Shown: one piece after another, positions 21,943 through 33,211 of the stretch
Layout: each line of letters opens with the position of its first letter
Position numbering within the stretch: the first letter of the stretch is position 1
Origin: Platanthera guangdongensis
Lineage: Eukaryota > Streptophyta > Magnoliopsida > Asparagales > Orchidaceae
Direction of reading: 5' to 3'
Assembly (NCBI GenBank): GCA_039583875.1
Contig: CM077150.1
Location: 185,756,375-185,820,374 of the forward strand
Length of the DNA: 64,000 bases
Program-made: the position numbers and the translations under genes
Notes under the pieces: generated by a model
What the model saw: only the letters and a program-made list of their open reading frames with translations
Told to the model about the DNA's origin: nothing
Databases searched by the model: none

Positions 21943-23923
21943 TGTAACGCCCCCGATTTTCTGGTGTTATTATTTGATCTGTCGACGTCATAATTATGAC
22001 GTCAGGGCGTTACCCTTCTCCGTTTTGATGTTGGCGCTGCACCGTTTGTGCATTTTTGTGTCTGTTGGGTCTGTTTGACCAGTATTATTCTGTTGGGATT
22101 AGAATTCTTTCCTTAATAAAGGAATGGGTTTCGAGGTTTTGATCTTGCCCAGTATTATTCGGTGTGTTTGAATCTTTGTGGTGATTTCTGCTTGTGTGAG
22201 CATTTGTGGATAGTGTCTCAAGGTTGGTGCGTCAGATTCTAGGGTTGTCTCCCCTGCTAAGTTCTTGAGTCTGCTTTTATCCCAGAATTTAAGACGATCC
22301 GAAATTTTCAAATCTATCATGCTCAGTTCTCGAGAAGACCTGGAGTTCTCGAGAAGTATCTTCAAGTACTTGAGTTACCTACTTCAGTACTCGAGTAATG
22401 CGTGCCTGCTTACTCGAGAAGTATCGATCTCCTTATTCTCGAGAAGTACATGTTGTACCCGAGTAGGCCTTTTCTTGTACTCGAGTAAAGCCCCGCCTGA
22501 ACTCGAGAAATGTTTTTCTCTGTATTCTCGAGAAGTGCCCTTGATCTCGAGAAGTTCTGGTGTACCCGAGATGTTCCTTCTTCAGTACTCGAGTAATGTT
22601 TTCGTGGTACTCGAGTGGTCCTTCTTCAGTACTCGAGTAATGTTTTCCTGGTACTCGAGTGGTCCTTTTGTTGTACTCGAGTAGTGTTATAGCACTCGAG
22701 TAATTCTCCATCCTGGTACTCGAGAGATTCTTCCCTTGTACTCGAGTAGTTCTGCCTTCAGTACTCGAGTAGTAGTCTTAGTACTCGAGTAATCCCCTTG
22801 TAGTACTCGAGTAATCCCCATACAATACTCAAGTTGTCGTCTTAGTACTCGAGTAATTCCCTTGCAGTACTCGAGTAATCCCCTTGCATTACTCGAATAG
22901 TAGTCTTAGTACTCGAGTAATCCCCTTGCAGTACTCGAGTAATCCCATTGCATTACTCTAATTATCCCCTTGCAGTACTCGAGTAGTCGTCTTAGTACTA
23001 GAGTAATTCCCTTGCAGTACTCGAGTAATCGTCCCTTAGTACTTGAGTAAGTCATTCCTTCTGTCTCGGGAAAACCGGTTCAGCCGAAACCGGTCTATTT
23101 TGTTGTTTATCCTGTTATCACCCTAAGTATAATTACTTTCTTCTCCTTCTTCACCTTCAAACTGACCGAGTTTTTTGTCTACCTCCCGATCCATAGCGGC
23201 GTGAGCGAGAAAGAGGTTGTTTGTCCGTACTTCTTCCGGTGCCCGTCGACGGTGCTCCGGTGCTCGGAATCGCGAACCGATCGTAGATCCAGAAAGCCCT
23301 CGTTGTGTGCTTCACCATCGTTGTAAGATATTCCCCATTTCTTGAGTTTTTTTCTCGTTAGGGTTTTTGGCCCTAACTTCTGTCGTGGCTTTTTCTTGTT
23401 GGATTTTGACTCTCCTCGTCTTCTTTAGCCCCGATCTACGACAAGGAGCGATTTTAAGGAGTTTTTCCGGCGAAACCAAGGCAAGTGGTGGTTCTCCCTT
23501 TTCCCTCTTCTTTCCAATCTTGATGGTAAATGGTAATCTCTTTGTTCTTTAATTTTCTAATGTCCTTTCCGTTGTAGATATATTTAACTTTTTCCATTAA
23601 ATCCACTTGTGTTATTAGTTTCGTCATGATAATTTACTCTTGTAAATATTGTAGAAATTCTGTGAAAATGTTCAAATGATGGTTTCAATCGTTCCTAACT
23701 ATTATGTAGCATGTGTTAATAGTTGTTTGGGACCGTGAAATCTTTCCTAAAGGTTGATCAACCGCTCCTCATTCTAGAATTATTTAGTAGAATCTGACGT
23801 GTCGTTGTTGACTTGAGATGTCTATCATGGTTTTTCTTCGTGGCGATGTCGTGGGGCGAGACAAGCCTCCAGGCCCCGTTTGGGTTGTAGTGTGCCTCTG
23901 AGCTCTAAACCCGGATCGTTACA
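21943..23923 (+). repeat. Ty3-type LTR-like block with TACTCGAGTA array
   Basis: Starts TGTAACGCCCCCG and may end GGATCGTTACA at 23923. TGACGTCATAATTATGACGTCA-like dyad sequence lies near 21975-22002. A TACTCGAGTA array (22318-23050) is followed by TATA-like AGTATAATTAC near 23113-23123. Flanking pentamers TTGAT and GGATT do not match, so the right boundary is uncertain. No coding domain was found; it is probably a solo or degraded chromovirus LTR. Confidence 0.4.
22318..23050. repeat. Array of TACTCGAGTA palindromes, about 30 copies
   Basis: The self-complementary TACTCGAGTA recurs at mostly 20-25-bp intervals, at first with mixed spacers and from about 22755 with a regular AATCCCCTTGCAG-like spacer. 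Variants are TTCTCGAGAA near the left end and single-base changes elsewhere. Position and form match the arrays of the Sirevirus LTRs. Confidence 0.85.
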
Positions 23924-25308
23924 GGATTTTCCTTCCAGGTTTTTCTTCGTTGCGGGTGTTATTAGTGGGTGAATCCACCGCCACAACGTTTGATCTCCCT
24001 ATTAGCACTTTGTGGGGCTCTACAGGGGTTTTGGGCATTTGCGGTGTATGGTGGAGTATTCAGTCTTACTCGCATTTAGACGGATAATTATCTTTAGGGT
24101 TGAGTCCAGATGAGTTGACCACCTCGCCCATGTTGTTTTTGGTGGAGTTGATCACAAGTGGATAATAGGGGTTTGTTTCTCCTCAATGGTTAAATCTTGA
24201 TCTCTTCTACCTTTTAGCCTTGTGCATTTGGGGTAATTTGTTGTACGTGATGCTACATGTAAGTTTTTTTCTCTTTTACTTTTGTACCCTACTGCTGTAC
24301 TTGTTTATGTACTTTTTCTTTGGTCTTGGGTTGGTACCCCTTGAATTTTGTACTTATGGCTTATTTCTTTTGCCATCACTTGTACTTTCTTGCTGAGGTG
24401 TTCTGTCTTTGGAATGCCTCAGGTTCAGAGCTATAGCTGACTCTTTGGTGTTGGTTTTGGAGTGCTTGTGTGGCAGTGTAGGCCGTTGTTGTTGCCTCGG
24501 CTCGGTGAGGTAGTTGGTTGTTTTGTTTTCTTTGCTAGTTTCAGACATACTTTTTATTATTGTGGGTTCGTGTCAGATTGTTGATGCCCACATGATTGTT
24601 GATTTTGGGTACTTGTCAGCTACTTAGTTCTCTCTCGTGTATAAGATTACTTGCTCTCTGAGATGTTTTATGCAAGGATTGCATGGTAGTTATTTTCAAG
24701 TGTAAAATTACTATTATTACCTCATGCATTACATGTTTTAAAAATGTAAAATCATTATATTTAACGATCGTACAAAACTACTTTTACTTTTACTAAATTT
24801 AGAACTTGCATGTCTTGAGGTGTCCTTGAGAACCTATGTGCCCTTGTAGGATGCCTAATTTGATAAAAGAGGTACTTTTTCGCAGAACTTAATTATTTAT
24901 CTGGTGGACTAGAGGAGCCACTAAGCCGAGGGATACGTTTAACTACTACACTTAAACTGATTTTACTTTTACATTACTTAAACAATCTTTCTTCTTGTTT
25001 AAGTAGATGTTTTGCCTGAGCGTCCGCACAATTTTAAGAATTATGAATTTTTCAAAATTTCAAATTATAGAAAGAATGTCAATGTTTTTGTGTAGCCGAA
25101 CATTATCAATTCCAATTCTGTTTCTTGAATTCTATCCTGCAGCGGAAGAGTAGAATTGGTTTTCTGCACAAAACTAATTCCAGCTGATATTGATTTTTTT
25201 TCAAAGCCAATTCGTGCGTGTCAAACAGACCCTTAGGAATAATTTCAAATCATTTTCATTTGATAATATATCACACCATCTTAATCAGATTCTATATTTG
25301 AGACGTAC
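23924..25308. other. Gene-free AT-rich stretch
   Basis: No ORF with recognisable domains on either strand. A possible Tourist-like terminus, GTCAAACAGACCC followed by TTA (about 25219-25235), has no matching left end nearby. The last five bases (CGTAC, 25304-25308) are the left target duplication of SIR-C. Confidence 0.5.
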
Positions 25309-25455
25309 TGTTGGGAACATTGGTCAAATGTACCTGATTTGAATAAGCCTCACCCAACTCAATGATATACATCATAATGTATTTGATATATGTTTGAGTT
25401 ATTTGTGCAGGTTAAGAAATCACTGGACTGAAGCAAAAAGTTTCTAAGTCCATGT

Positions 25456-26370
25456 GTCGACACCCAGAGGGAAAGTGTCGACACTCAAGAAGACTTGTGT
25501 CGACACCCAGACAAGCAGTGTCGACACTTGGAGTCATTGTGTCGACACCTGGGAAGCAGAGTCGACACCAGACAGAAAGTGTCGACACTTGGAGTTGTGT
25601 CGACACTCAGTGAAGAAAAGTGCAGACAGAAAGTGTCGACACAAGGAGCTGTGTCGACACACAGTGAAGCTGTGTCTACACCAGAAAGTGTCGACACTTG
25701 GAGCTGTGTCGACACTCAGCAAAAGTCTGCAGAGTCTAAGTACAAGTGTCGACACTCAACACAATGTGTCGACACTATGCAGAAGAGTCAGCATTTGAAG
25801 TAAGTGTCGACACTCAACACAATGTGTCGACACTCAACAGAAGAGTCAACATTTAAGGATATGTGTCGACACCCAGAACAATGTGTCGACACACAGCTAA
25901 AGACTCAACACTTTAAGAAAGTGTCGACACATGGAGCTGAGTCGACACTTAGCAAAGAACAGAAAGAACAAACAAATTATTCTAAGTACAAGTGTCGACA
26001 CTATGGGAATGTGTCGACACTCAGCTGAAGTCTCAACAACAAGAAGGTGTGTCGACACAAGGAGCTGTGTCGACACTCAGCAAGTTTCAACATAGAAGAT
26101 TATGTGTCGACACCAAGAAGAAGTGTCGACACTAGACAGATTCAACACAAGAAGTTGTGTCGACACAAAGGAGATGTGTCGACACATAGAAGAATTCAAC
26201 AAAAGCTAGAAGAACAAGTACTTGTGTCGACACTCAATTTCAGTGTCGACACATGAAGAAGAATCTGTGTCGAGACATATAAGGATATGTGTCGACACCT
26301 TGTAGACTTGTGTCGACACTTGGTCTATAAGTGTCGACACTTAAAGACAGAAAGTCTCGACACTTACTGA
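25456..26370. repeat. SIR-C U3 array of GTGTCGACAC palindromes
   Basis: About 30 copies of the ten-base palindrome GTGTCGACAC, with a few variants such as GAGTCGACAC, GTGTCTACAC and GTGTCGAGAC, spaced roughly 20-35 bp apart. Short spacers are often shared (CTTGGAGTC, CAACACAAT, AAGAGTCAACATTTAAG), so larger units were duplicated too. The array ends about 130 bp before the TATA box. Confidence 0.92.
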
Positions 26371-26496
26371 CTGTTAGAGATTTTCAAGAAGTGACTGGTT
26401 GACATGACAGCTGCCGATCCAGCCGGTCTACAGCAACTGTCAGAGATGTTAGAAGTCAGTTATGAACCGGACCAGCCGGTTACCATGAAGAAGGCC

Positions 26497-26505
26497 TATA
26501 AATAG
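26497..26505 (+). promoter_or_regulatory. SIR-C LTR TATA box
   Basis: TATAAATAG in GGCCTATAAATAGGC, downstream of the box array; the 3' LTR copy is at 37563-37571. It is the probable core promoter for genomic RNA. Confidence 0.7.
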
Positions 26506-27366
26506 GCATCCACAGTTTACAGAAACGGTGGTTGTTGAGGTTGTTGATTAAATTGATAACAGAGTTCAGATTATTGTTGAAGTAATCATAAAAGTGGTAT
26601 ACTGAGTATCAACACAAGAAGATCTGGCAGTCCAACTGCAGATCTAAGAAGTTGGAGAGAGAGGGCTCCTTCCAAGAAATCAGCCTTTGGAACTAGGCTG
26701 AGAAGAAGGATTCAGATTCAGTCTGGATCTTAAGTAGCAGAGGTCAAGGAACAACTGTAGAGGATTCAGCCTTATTCAGTTCTACTCAAGAAGCTTTGAA
26801 GAAAGCTAAGTCAGGGTGAATCCAGCTGAGTTCTTCCAAGAACTCATCAAGAATCTCTCAACTCCCCTCCTTTAATTCTGAGTTGTAGAGTTATAATTTG
26901 TATTACATTTGAAACTTGTAGGATCCATTGGATCTGAGTGATTGTAAGCCTATATCTATAAAGGCTGAGGGTAGGGCTTGTTAGCCTGAGTGTAGGAGAT
27001 TGTAATCTCTGAGTGTAGGCTTTGATTGGCTGAGTGTAGGCTTTGGGATAAAGCTGAGTTGTAAGGCTTTGGGCCTGAGGTAGGAACCAATTTGGGTTCT
27101 GAGACAGTGCAGGAGTTTGGCCGAATCTAGTACACTGCTAGATAGGCGAAGGGGGAAAGTGGATGTACCCATATCCTGGGGAACCACTATAAATCACCGT
27201 GTGCTGTGCTGTGAATGTGCTGTGTATGTTTGATTATTGCTGATTGCTGAGATAAACTAGTTAGAAATCTGTGATATAACTGTTTGGCTGCCAACAAAGT
27301 TAGAAAAGGATTAGGTCACCTATTCACCCCCCCCCCTCTAGGTGTTTAGGTACCATATCTTTCAAG

Positions 27367-27378
27367 TGGTATCAGAGC
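27367..27378 (+). other. SIR-C primer binding site
   Basis: TGGTATCAGAGC, two bases after the LTR, is complementary to the 3' end of initiator tRNA-Met and would prime minus-strand DNA synthesis. Confidence 0.92.
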
Positions 27379-27480
27379 CAGGTTCCTCAAAACAAGGACT
27401 AACAGCCTGAGGAAATCCTGTTTGGCAGATTAAGAGTAAGGTATTACACAGTTTCAAGAAAATCAAGAATATCAAGAAAC

Positions 27481-29522
27481 ATGGGTTCTTATGATAATCA
27501 CAAGGAATTGGGTTCCATGAAATTACCCATATGCAGGAAAGAGATCTTTGGGATCTGGAAAGAGAGGGTAAGGCTATTTATGGAAGCCTCTGACCCTAGA
27601 ATCTACATTACAGTTAAGGAAGGGTCTTATGTGCCAATGAAGATTTCAGTATTGGATGCAAATCAGAGAACTCCAAAGGATTTCTCTGAGATGACTAAGG
27701 ATGAAATTGTCCTGGCCACCATGGACAAGAGGGCACAAAACATAATAGTGAGTGTCATTGATGATGCCACTTTTCAGAACTTAATTCACTGTAAGACAGC
27801 AAAAGAGATGTGGGATACTCTCATTGTCTATATGGAAGGTTCTGAAGAAGTTAGGCAAGATAGGAAGTCCTTGCTAAATCAGGAATATGAAAGCTTTAGG
27901 CAAGGAAAGAGTGATAGCATCACTGAGTGCTATAAGAAATTTTACAGAATAGTTAATGAACTCATGTCTTATGGAAGAGAGTTCACTAACTATGAACTAA
28001 ATGACAAGTTCTTAAGGTCCCTAACCAAAGATTGGGACACCAAGATCTGTGCCATAAGAGAAATGGCTAAGTTGGGGGAAATTCCACCTCCCACACTGTT
28101 TGGCAAGCTATTGTCATATGAGATGCAGTTACAGTAAGAAAAGAGGAGGAGAAATCAATAAGGACTGAGCACAAAGAAAGAACTGTTGCTTTCAAGACAG
28201 AAGTTCCCAGAAAGTGCAGGAATAAGTCTTCAACTCCACCTCCAGAGGTAGTTGAATCAGAATCTGATGTGTCTATCAGCACAAAGAGTGAGAGCAGTGA
28301 AAGTGATGAAGACTTTGCTGCCTTCACTAGACATTTTCAGAAATTCCTGAGGAAGAAACAGTGGAGGTCAAGACCCTCTTCTTCAAAGGGAAAGGAAGCC
28401 TTTCATCAAGAGAAAAAGTCTTCAAAGAAAGACAGGAAGAGGACAAAGTCAAGCAAGGCAACTGGTTCAAAGATTGTTTGCTATTACTGCAATAGACAGG
28501 GCCATGTTATTGCAGATTGTCCAGAGAAGAGAAAGGATTCTGGTGACAGGAAGAAGACTTACTTCAAAGGGAAGAAAGAAAAGTCTTTTGTTGCTAAGAA
28601 GGAGAAGACTCTATCAGATATATCATCTTCAGAAACTGAGTCTGAGGCTGAAGCCTACATAGGGCTGTATGCAGAAGAAGAAGAGGAAGAATTCATGGAG
28701 ATCTTGGAGTCAATTTATGAATAAGAAGACAGTCATTGCCAAGGGCTAATGGCTTTGACAGACAGTGCCAAAATCCTGGAGCAGCCAGGACCCAGTCAGG
28801 TACAAAGTTCAAGTTTAAATTCAGATTCTTGTTCTAGTTCAGAATCAGATTCTTCTTCATCAAGTGATGAGAATGTATCTGAGTCTGAGGAAGATATTCA
28901 TCAGCTTATAGATGAATATAAGGTGCTGTTGCAAGCCTACAAGAAATGCAAGACCCTAGCTAAAAGTCAGGCAAAGGAGATTGCTGATCTCAAGGCTGTT
29001 GCAACAGATTTTGAGAAACAATTTGATCAAAAACTGAATGAGGTAGCCAGGCTGAAACACATTACTGTGATTCAGATGGGAACTATCACCTATAAGAATG
29101 ATCAAATTAAGAGACTGGAGATCAATCTTCAGAAAGAAAGAGAGCATGTTGCTAGGTTTTCAAAACCTAAATCAGTGCTACCTTTAATTGATGAATTTGT
29201 TCATCATAAAGGCAAGGCTGGACTGGGCTTTGTTAGACCTGCAGGGACTGAGCAGTCCAAGTTTAAGTCCAAGGGCAAAGCCCCAACATTCAATAGGTCT
29301 GCTGTAGATAAAACAGCAAAGGTTGTACCTAAGCAAAAATACAACAAGTTTGAATGCTGGTGCTGTGGCAAGATTGACCATTTTGCAATGGACTGTTGGT
29401 ACAATTCCAGTACCAAAGTAAGTAGCAAGCTACCTGGTGGAAAGCCAGTAGGTAGCTTTGTCAAGTTACAGACTAACAAGTACCAAGGACCCAAGATTGC
29501 TTTGGGTTTTAAGGTCCATTAA
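27481..29522 (+). pseudogene. gag: SIR-C gag with frameshift and stop
   Basis: ATG at 27481 opens the UBN2-type gag domain (MGSYDNHKELG...). A one-base frameshift near 28131-28137, within the conserved MQLQ region, moves the frame to 28138-28724. TAA at 28722-28724 then interrupts the same frame, which continues to TAA at 29520-29522. A CCHC knuckle CYYCNRQGHVIADC (near 28480-28520) and a second knuckle-like CWCCGKIDHFAMDC (near 29356-29397) flank a coiled coil. Domain order and lengths equal those of SIR-B gag. The pol frame begins in the same frame a few codons after the final stop. Confidence 0.92.
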
Positions 29523-29534
29523 TCTGTTTTGCAG
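29418..29534 (+). other. Possible in-frame intron at SIR-C gag-pol junction
   Basis: ACCAAA|GTAAGT is a consensus donor at 29418 and TCTGTTTTGCAG a good acceptor ending at 29534. The 117-bp segment starts and ends on codon boundaries of the shared gag/pol frame and contains the gag stop codon. Removing it would give a Gag-Pol fusion. A CTAAC branch-like sequence occurs near 29472. The segment also reads as coding sequence of gag, so splicing would be facultative. SIR-B has the same GTTTTGCAG but no donor that keeps its frame. Confidence 0.35.
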
Positions 29535-32500
29535 GTGAGTCCAAGTGGCCATACCCCTACATGGTACTTGGACAGTGGATGTTCCAGACATATAACTGGA
29601 ACTAGGGGACTACTGAAGGACTACATTCCAATCAAAAATGGTCCTAAAGTGACCTTTGGTGGTTCTGAGAAAGGAATCATCAAAGGGTTTGGTAACATTT
29701 CTTCAAACCTTGTTACCATTACTCAAGTGGCTTATGTTAAAGGGTTGAAACACAACCTAATAAGTATAAGTCAGTTAAGTGATGTAGGGTATGACATCTC
29801 ATTTGTTAAAAATGGTTGTCATATCAAGAGGTCAAGTGATCAAGAGATCATCTTGACAGGTTATAGGAAGAGAAATATGTATTGCCTAGACATTATGATT
29901 CAAAACAATGGTTCTCCAGTTTGTCTTGTAGCTGATGAGACAGTCTCTCATTGTGTCAAATGGCACAAGAGGCTAGCCCATCTTAACTACAAGACAATTA
30001 GCAAACTCTTCAGTAAAGAGTTAGTGAGGAATGGTCCTCAAGTTAAGTGTGTTAAAGATGGTATTTGCTCAGCTTGTCAAAAAGGCAAGCAGACCAAATC
30101 CTCTTTTAGAAGCATAGATAACAAAGATGCTGTGAGGTGTTTGTACCTCTTGCATTTGGATCTCTTTGGTCCAATGCCAGTTCACAGCTTAGGTAGGAAG
30201 GTCTATACCCTTGTAGTTGTAGATGACTACTCAAGGTTTTCCTGGGTGTTCTTCTTAAGACAGAAATCTGAAACACCTAGTGTCTTCTACAGCTTTGTCA
30301 AGCAAATTCAGAATGAACTTAATAGTACTGTGGTCAAAATTAAAAGTGACCATGGTACTGAGTTTCAATCTGAAAGCATGACAAAACTATGTGAAGACTT
30401 TGGGATATTTCAAGAATTCTCTTCACCTAGAACACCTCAGCAAAATGGCATTGCTGAGAGGAAAAATAGAACCTTGATAGAAGCTGGTAGAACCCTACTA
30501 AGTGATACATCACTGCCTGAGTATTTCTGGGCTGAAGCAGTTAACACTGCATGTCATGTTATAAATAGGGCTACCATCACTAAAGGGCTAAACAAGACCC
30601 CCTATGAAGTAGTGAAAGGCAGGAAACCAAACCTATCCTATTTTAGGATCTTTGGTTGTAAATGCTACATACTTAACAATGGGAAGTCTTACATAACTAA
30701 GTTTGCTGCCAAGTCCCAAGAGGGAATTTTTGTTGGGTACAGCAATAATAGTAAGGCTTATAGAGTCTACAACTTGACTACACAAGTTGTAGAAGAATCA
30801 GTGCATGTAGTTTTTGATGAGACTAAACTTATTAATAATGAGTTGTCTAGCAATGTATGCAGCCCCACAGGTTTGACAAAGACAATGGACAAGCTGACTA
30901 TAGAAGAAGTGCCTGCTGCAAGACAGCAAGGAGAGGAGAGTAGCTGCTGTCCAGGGGGAGAACTACATGTGCCAATTGCTGAAGAAATCCAAGGAATACA
31001 GCATGATACAGATGCTGAAGTGGTTCAACCTGAAGTGAGGATGCCTCCAGCCCACAGGCATCTTAGAGATCATCCAGTAGAGCTGATTATTGGAGATCCA
31101 AGACAAGGAGTACAAACCAGGAGTAGAAACATGAATGCTGCAATCTATTCCAGCTTTTTGTCTCAAGTTGAACCTAAAAGATTTGAAGAAGCAATAATAG
31201 ATCCACAATGGACTGAAGCAATGTAAGATGAGCTTAATCAGTTCAAGAGGTGCAAGGTTTGGGAACTTGTTCCTAAACCTAAAAACCACAATGTAATAGG
31301 AGTTAAGTGGATCTACAGGAATAAGATGGATGAACAAGGTGTCATCATTAAGAATAAAGCTAGACTGGTTGCTAAAGGATATAGGCAAGAATAAGGTATT
31401 GATTTTGATCAAACCTTTGCTCCAGTAGTCAGACTGGAAGCCATAAGAATGTTCTTGGCCTATGCAACCTATCAAGGATTCAAGGTATACCAAATGGATG
31501 TCAAGTCAGCATTCCTAAATGGTAATTTGAAAGAAGAAGTCTATGTGGAGCAGCCCTCAGGTTTTGTTGATCCAACTCAACCTCATTATGTCTATAGACT
31601 TAGGAAAGCTTTATATGGGTTAAAACAAGCTCCTAGAGCTTGGTATGAAACCCTATCTAGTTTTCTCATTGAGAACAAGTTTTCAAGGGGGAAAATAGAT
31701 AAGACTCTATTCCTTAGGGAATCTAGAGGCAAAGTCATACTTGTCCAAATATATGTAGATGACATTATATTTGGGTCTACTGAAAGTAGCCTTTGCAGAA
31801 AGTTTGCAAAGCTTATGCAAAGACAGTTTGAAATGAGTAGTATGGGAGAGCTGAAGTTTTTCTTGGGACTCCAAGTTAAACAGACTGAGAGTGGTTTGTC
31901 CATTTGTCAGTCAAAGTTCACCCTAGAACTCATAAGGAAGTATGGTATGGATTCATCCAGTACCATGAAGACTCCTATGGGGTCAAGTATGTCTCTTAGC
32001 AAGGATGATGCAGGGAAACATGTAGATGAAACCTTGTATAGAGGGATAGTTGGCTCCCTATTATACTTGACTGCTAGTAGACCAGACATCATGTATGCTA
32101 CATGTGTTTGTGCAAGGTATCAAGCCTGCCCTAAAGAGTCTCACTTGACTGCTGTCAAGAGAATTTTGAGATATCTAAAGGGCACTCCCTATCTAGGCCT
32201 CTGGTACCCTAGGAATGGAGATTTTGATCTAACAGGTTATTCAGATGCAGACTTTGCAGGATGCAAAGAAGATAGAAAAAGTACTACTGGAACCTGTCAA
32301 TTCCTAGGAGGAAGACTAATTTCTTGGAGCAGCAAGAAGCAAACCAGTGTGGCTATCTCCACAGCTGAGTCAGAATATGTAGCTGCAGGAAGTTTCTGTG
32401 CTCAACTTCTATGGATTCAACATCAACTAGAGGACTATGGATTTCAGGTAAGTAGAACTCCACTTTTTTGTGATTCTACTAGTGCTATTTCAATAGCTAA

Positions 32501-32696
32501 TAACCCTGTATCTCATAGTAGGACAAAACATATTGAAATTAAATATCACTTTCTTAGGGAACATGTAGAAAGAAATGATATTGTACTTGAATATGTTAAA
32601 ACAGATGAACAAATAGCTGATATGTTTACTAAGCCAGTAGAAGAAGCTAAGTTCAATAGATTCAAAATTGAACTAGAAATGATAAACTTAGACTAA
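29529..32696 (+). pseudogene. pol: SIR-C pol: protease, integrase, reverse transcriptase, RNase H
   Basis: One frame with two stops: TAA at 31224-31226 and TAA at 31392-31394; at the second, SIR-B encodes Glu ([12 protein letters not shown]), so GAA became TAA. Protease WYLDSGCSRHITG (from about 29562); GAG-pre-integrase with WHKRLAHLNYKTIS and CSACQKGKQTKSS; integrase core with LDLFGPMPVHSLG, KSDHGTEFQS and TPQQNGIAERKNRTLIEA; reverse transcriptase with [20 protein letters not shown] and [12 protein letters not shown]; RNase H with [11 protein letters not shown] and [16 protein letters not shown]. No ATG starts the frame; it follows the gag stop in the same frame. The end is TAA/TAG-free up to the natural stop at 32694-32696. 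Confidence 0.94.
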
Positions 32697-32730
32697 GTTT
32701 ACAGAATTGAAAATTGGCTAAGTAAAAAAA

Positions 32731-33059
32731 GTGTCGACACATAGACAAGTCTATGTCGACACAGAATAGTGGTGTCGACACTCCAGGAAAAAGGTGTCGA
32801 CACATCTAGGATGTTGGTGTCGACACTTCAGAATGTTAGTGTCGACACATGACAAGTAGGTGTCGACACATCCAATATGATGTCGACACTTAAGTTTTAC
32901 TCAGAATTTTCTAAGTAAAGTCTCGACGATGTGTCGAGTTATGTTGTGTCGACACATAACCAAGTGTCGACACATAATATCTGTTGACTAAACTTGTGTC
33001 GACACATGTGTGTCGAGACATTATAAGTCAGTGTCGACACTTATTGCCAGTGTCGACAC
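32731..33059. repeat. Second GTGTCGACAC array, between SIR-C pol and ORF3
   Basis: About 13 perfect copies of GTGTCGACAC or TGTCGACAC plus degenerate copies (TCTCGACGA, GTGTCGAGTT, GTGTCGAGAC) in 330 bp. The first starts at 32731, 35 bp after the pol stop. The spacers differ from those in the LTR array. From memory, envelope-type Sireviruses carry extra LTR-type boxes near the envelope ORF; this is such a cluster. Confidence 0.92.
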
Positions 33060-33105
33060 ATGTTTAGCTAGCTGTCCCGCCTGTTCATCTTCAAAATCAG
33101 AACGG

Positions 33106-33114
33106 TATAAATAG
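33106..33114 (+). promoter_or_regulatory. Internal TATA box before SIR-C ORF3
   Basis: TATAAATAG, identical to the nine bases of the LTR TATA box, lies about 47 bp after the last perfect box of the internal array and 106 bp before the ORF3 ATG. It is inferred to be an internal promoter for ORF3, built like the LTR promoter. Confidence 0.6.
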
Positions 33115-33211
33115 GGTTCTGTCTTTGGTTGTCGACACGCTTTCAAAGTTTCGAGACCATAACTTCTGTGTCGCCTCCTCTCTTTTCTTAAGAAAAATTC
33201 TTCAAACCCTA

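Larger units (their letters stand above)
25309..27364 (+). repeat. SIR-C 5' LTR
   Basis: Starts TGTTGGGAACATTGG and ends CCATATCTTTCA. U3 contains about 30 GTGTCGACAC boxes (25456-26370), then a TATA box at 26497-26505. A C10 tract (27327-27336) near the end matches the C-rich terminal signal of Sireviruses. Compared with the 3' LTR it lacks one 21-bp box unit and has a longer C tract. Confidence 0.95.

Noticed and set aside
20623..23923. The two LTR-like blocks as the two LTRs of one element
   Set aside because: They do not align with each other, differ in repeat type and probably in orientation, and no internal domains lie between them.
22060..25235. TIR element with ends at GGGTCTGTTTGAC (22067) and GTCAAACAGACCC (25220-25232)
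   Set aside because: Only 13 bp match, flanks do not give a TTA duplication on the left, and the interval would span an LTR-like block; the match may be chance.
25454..26256. Overlapping ORFs rich in Cys-Arg-His and Val-Asp-Thr (and the copies at 36499-37301)
   Set aside because: Translations of the GTGTCGACAC array inside LTRs; several frames open on both strands, no conserved domain.
25456..26370. CRISPR-like pattern of ten-base repeats with 15-25-bp spacers
   Set aside because: Repeats are too short and symmetric, spacers are shared between units, the array lies in a plant LTR and is duplicated in the partner LTR; no cas genes.
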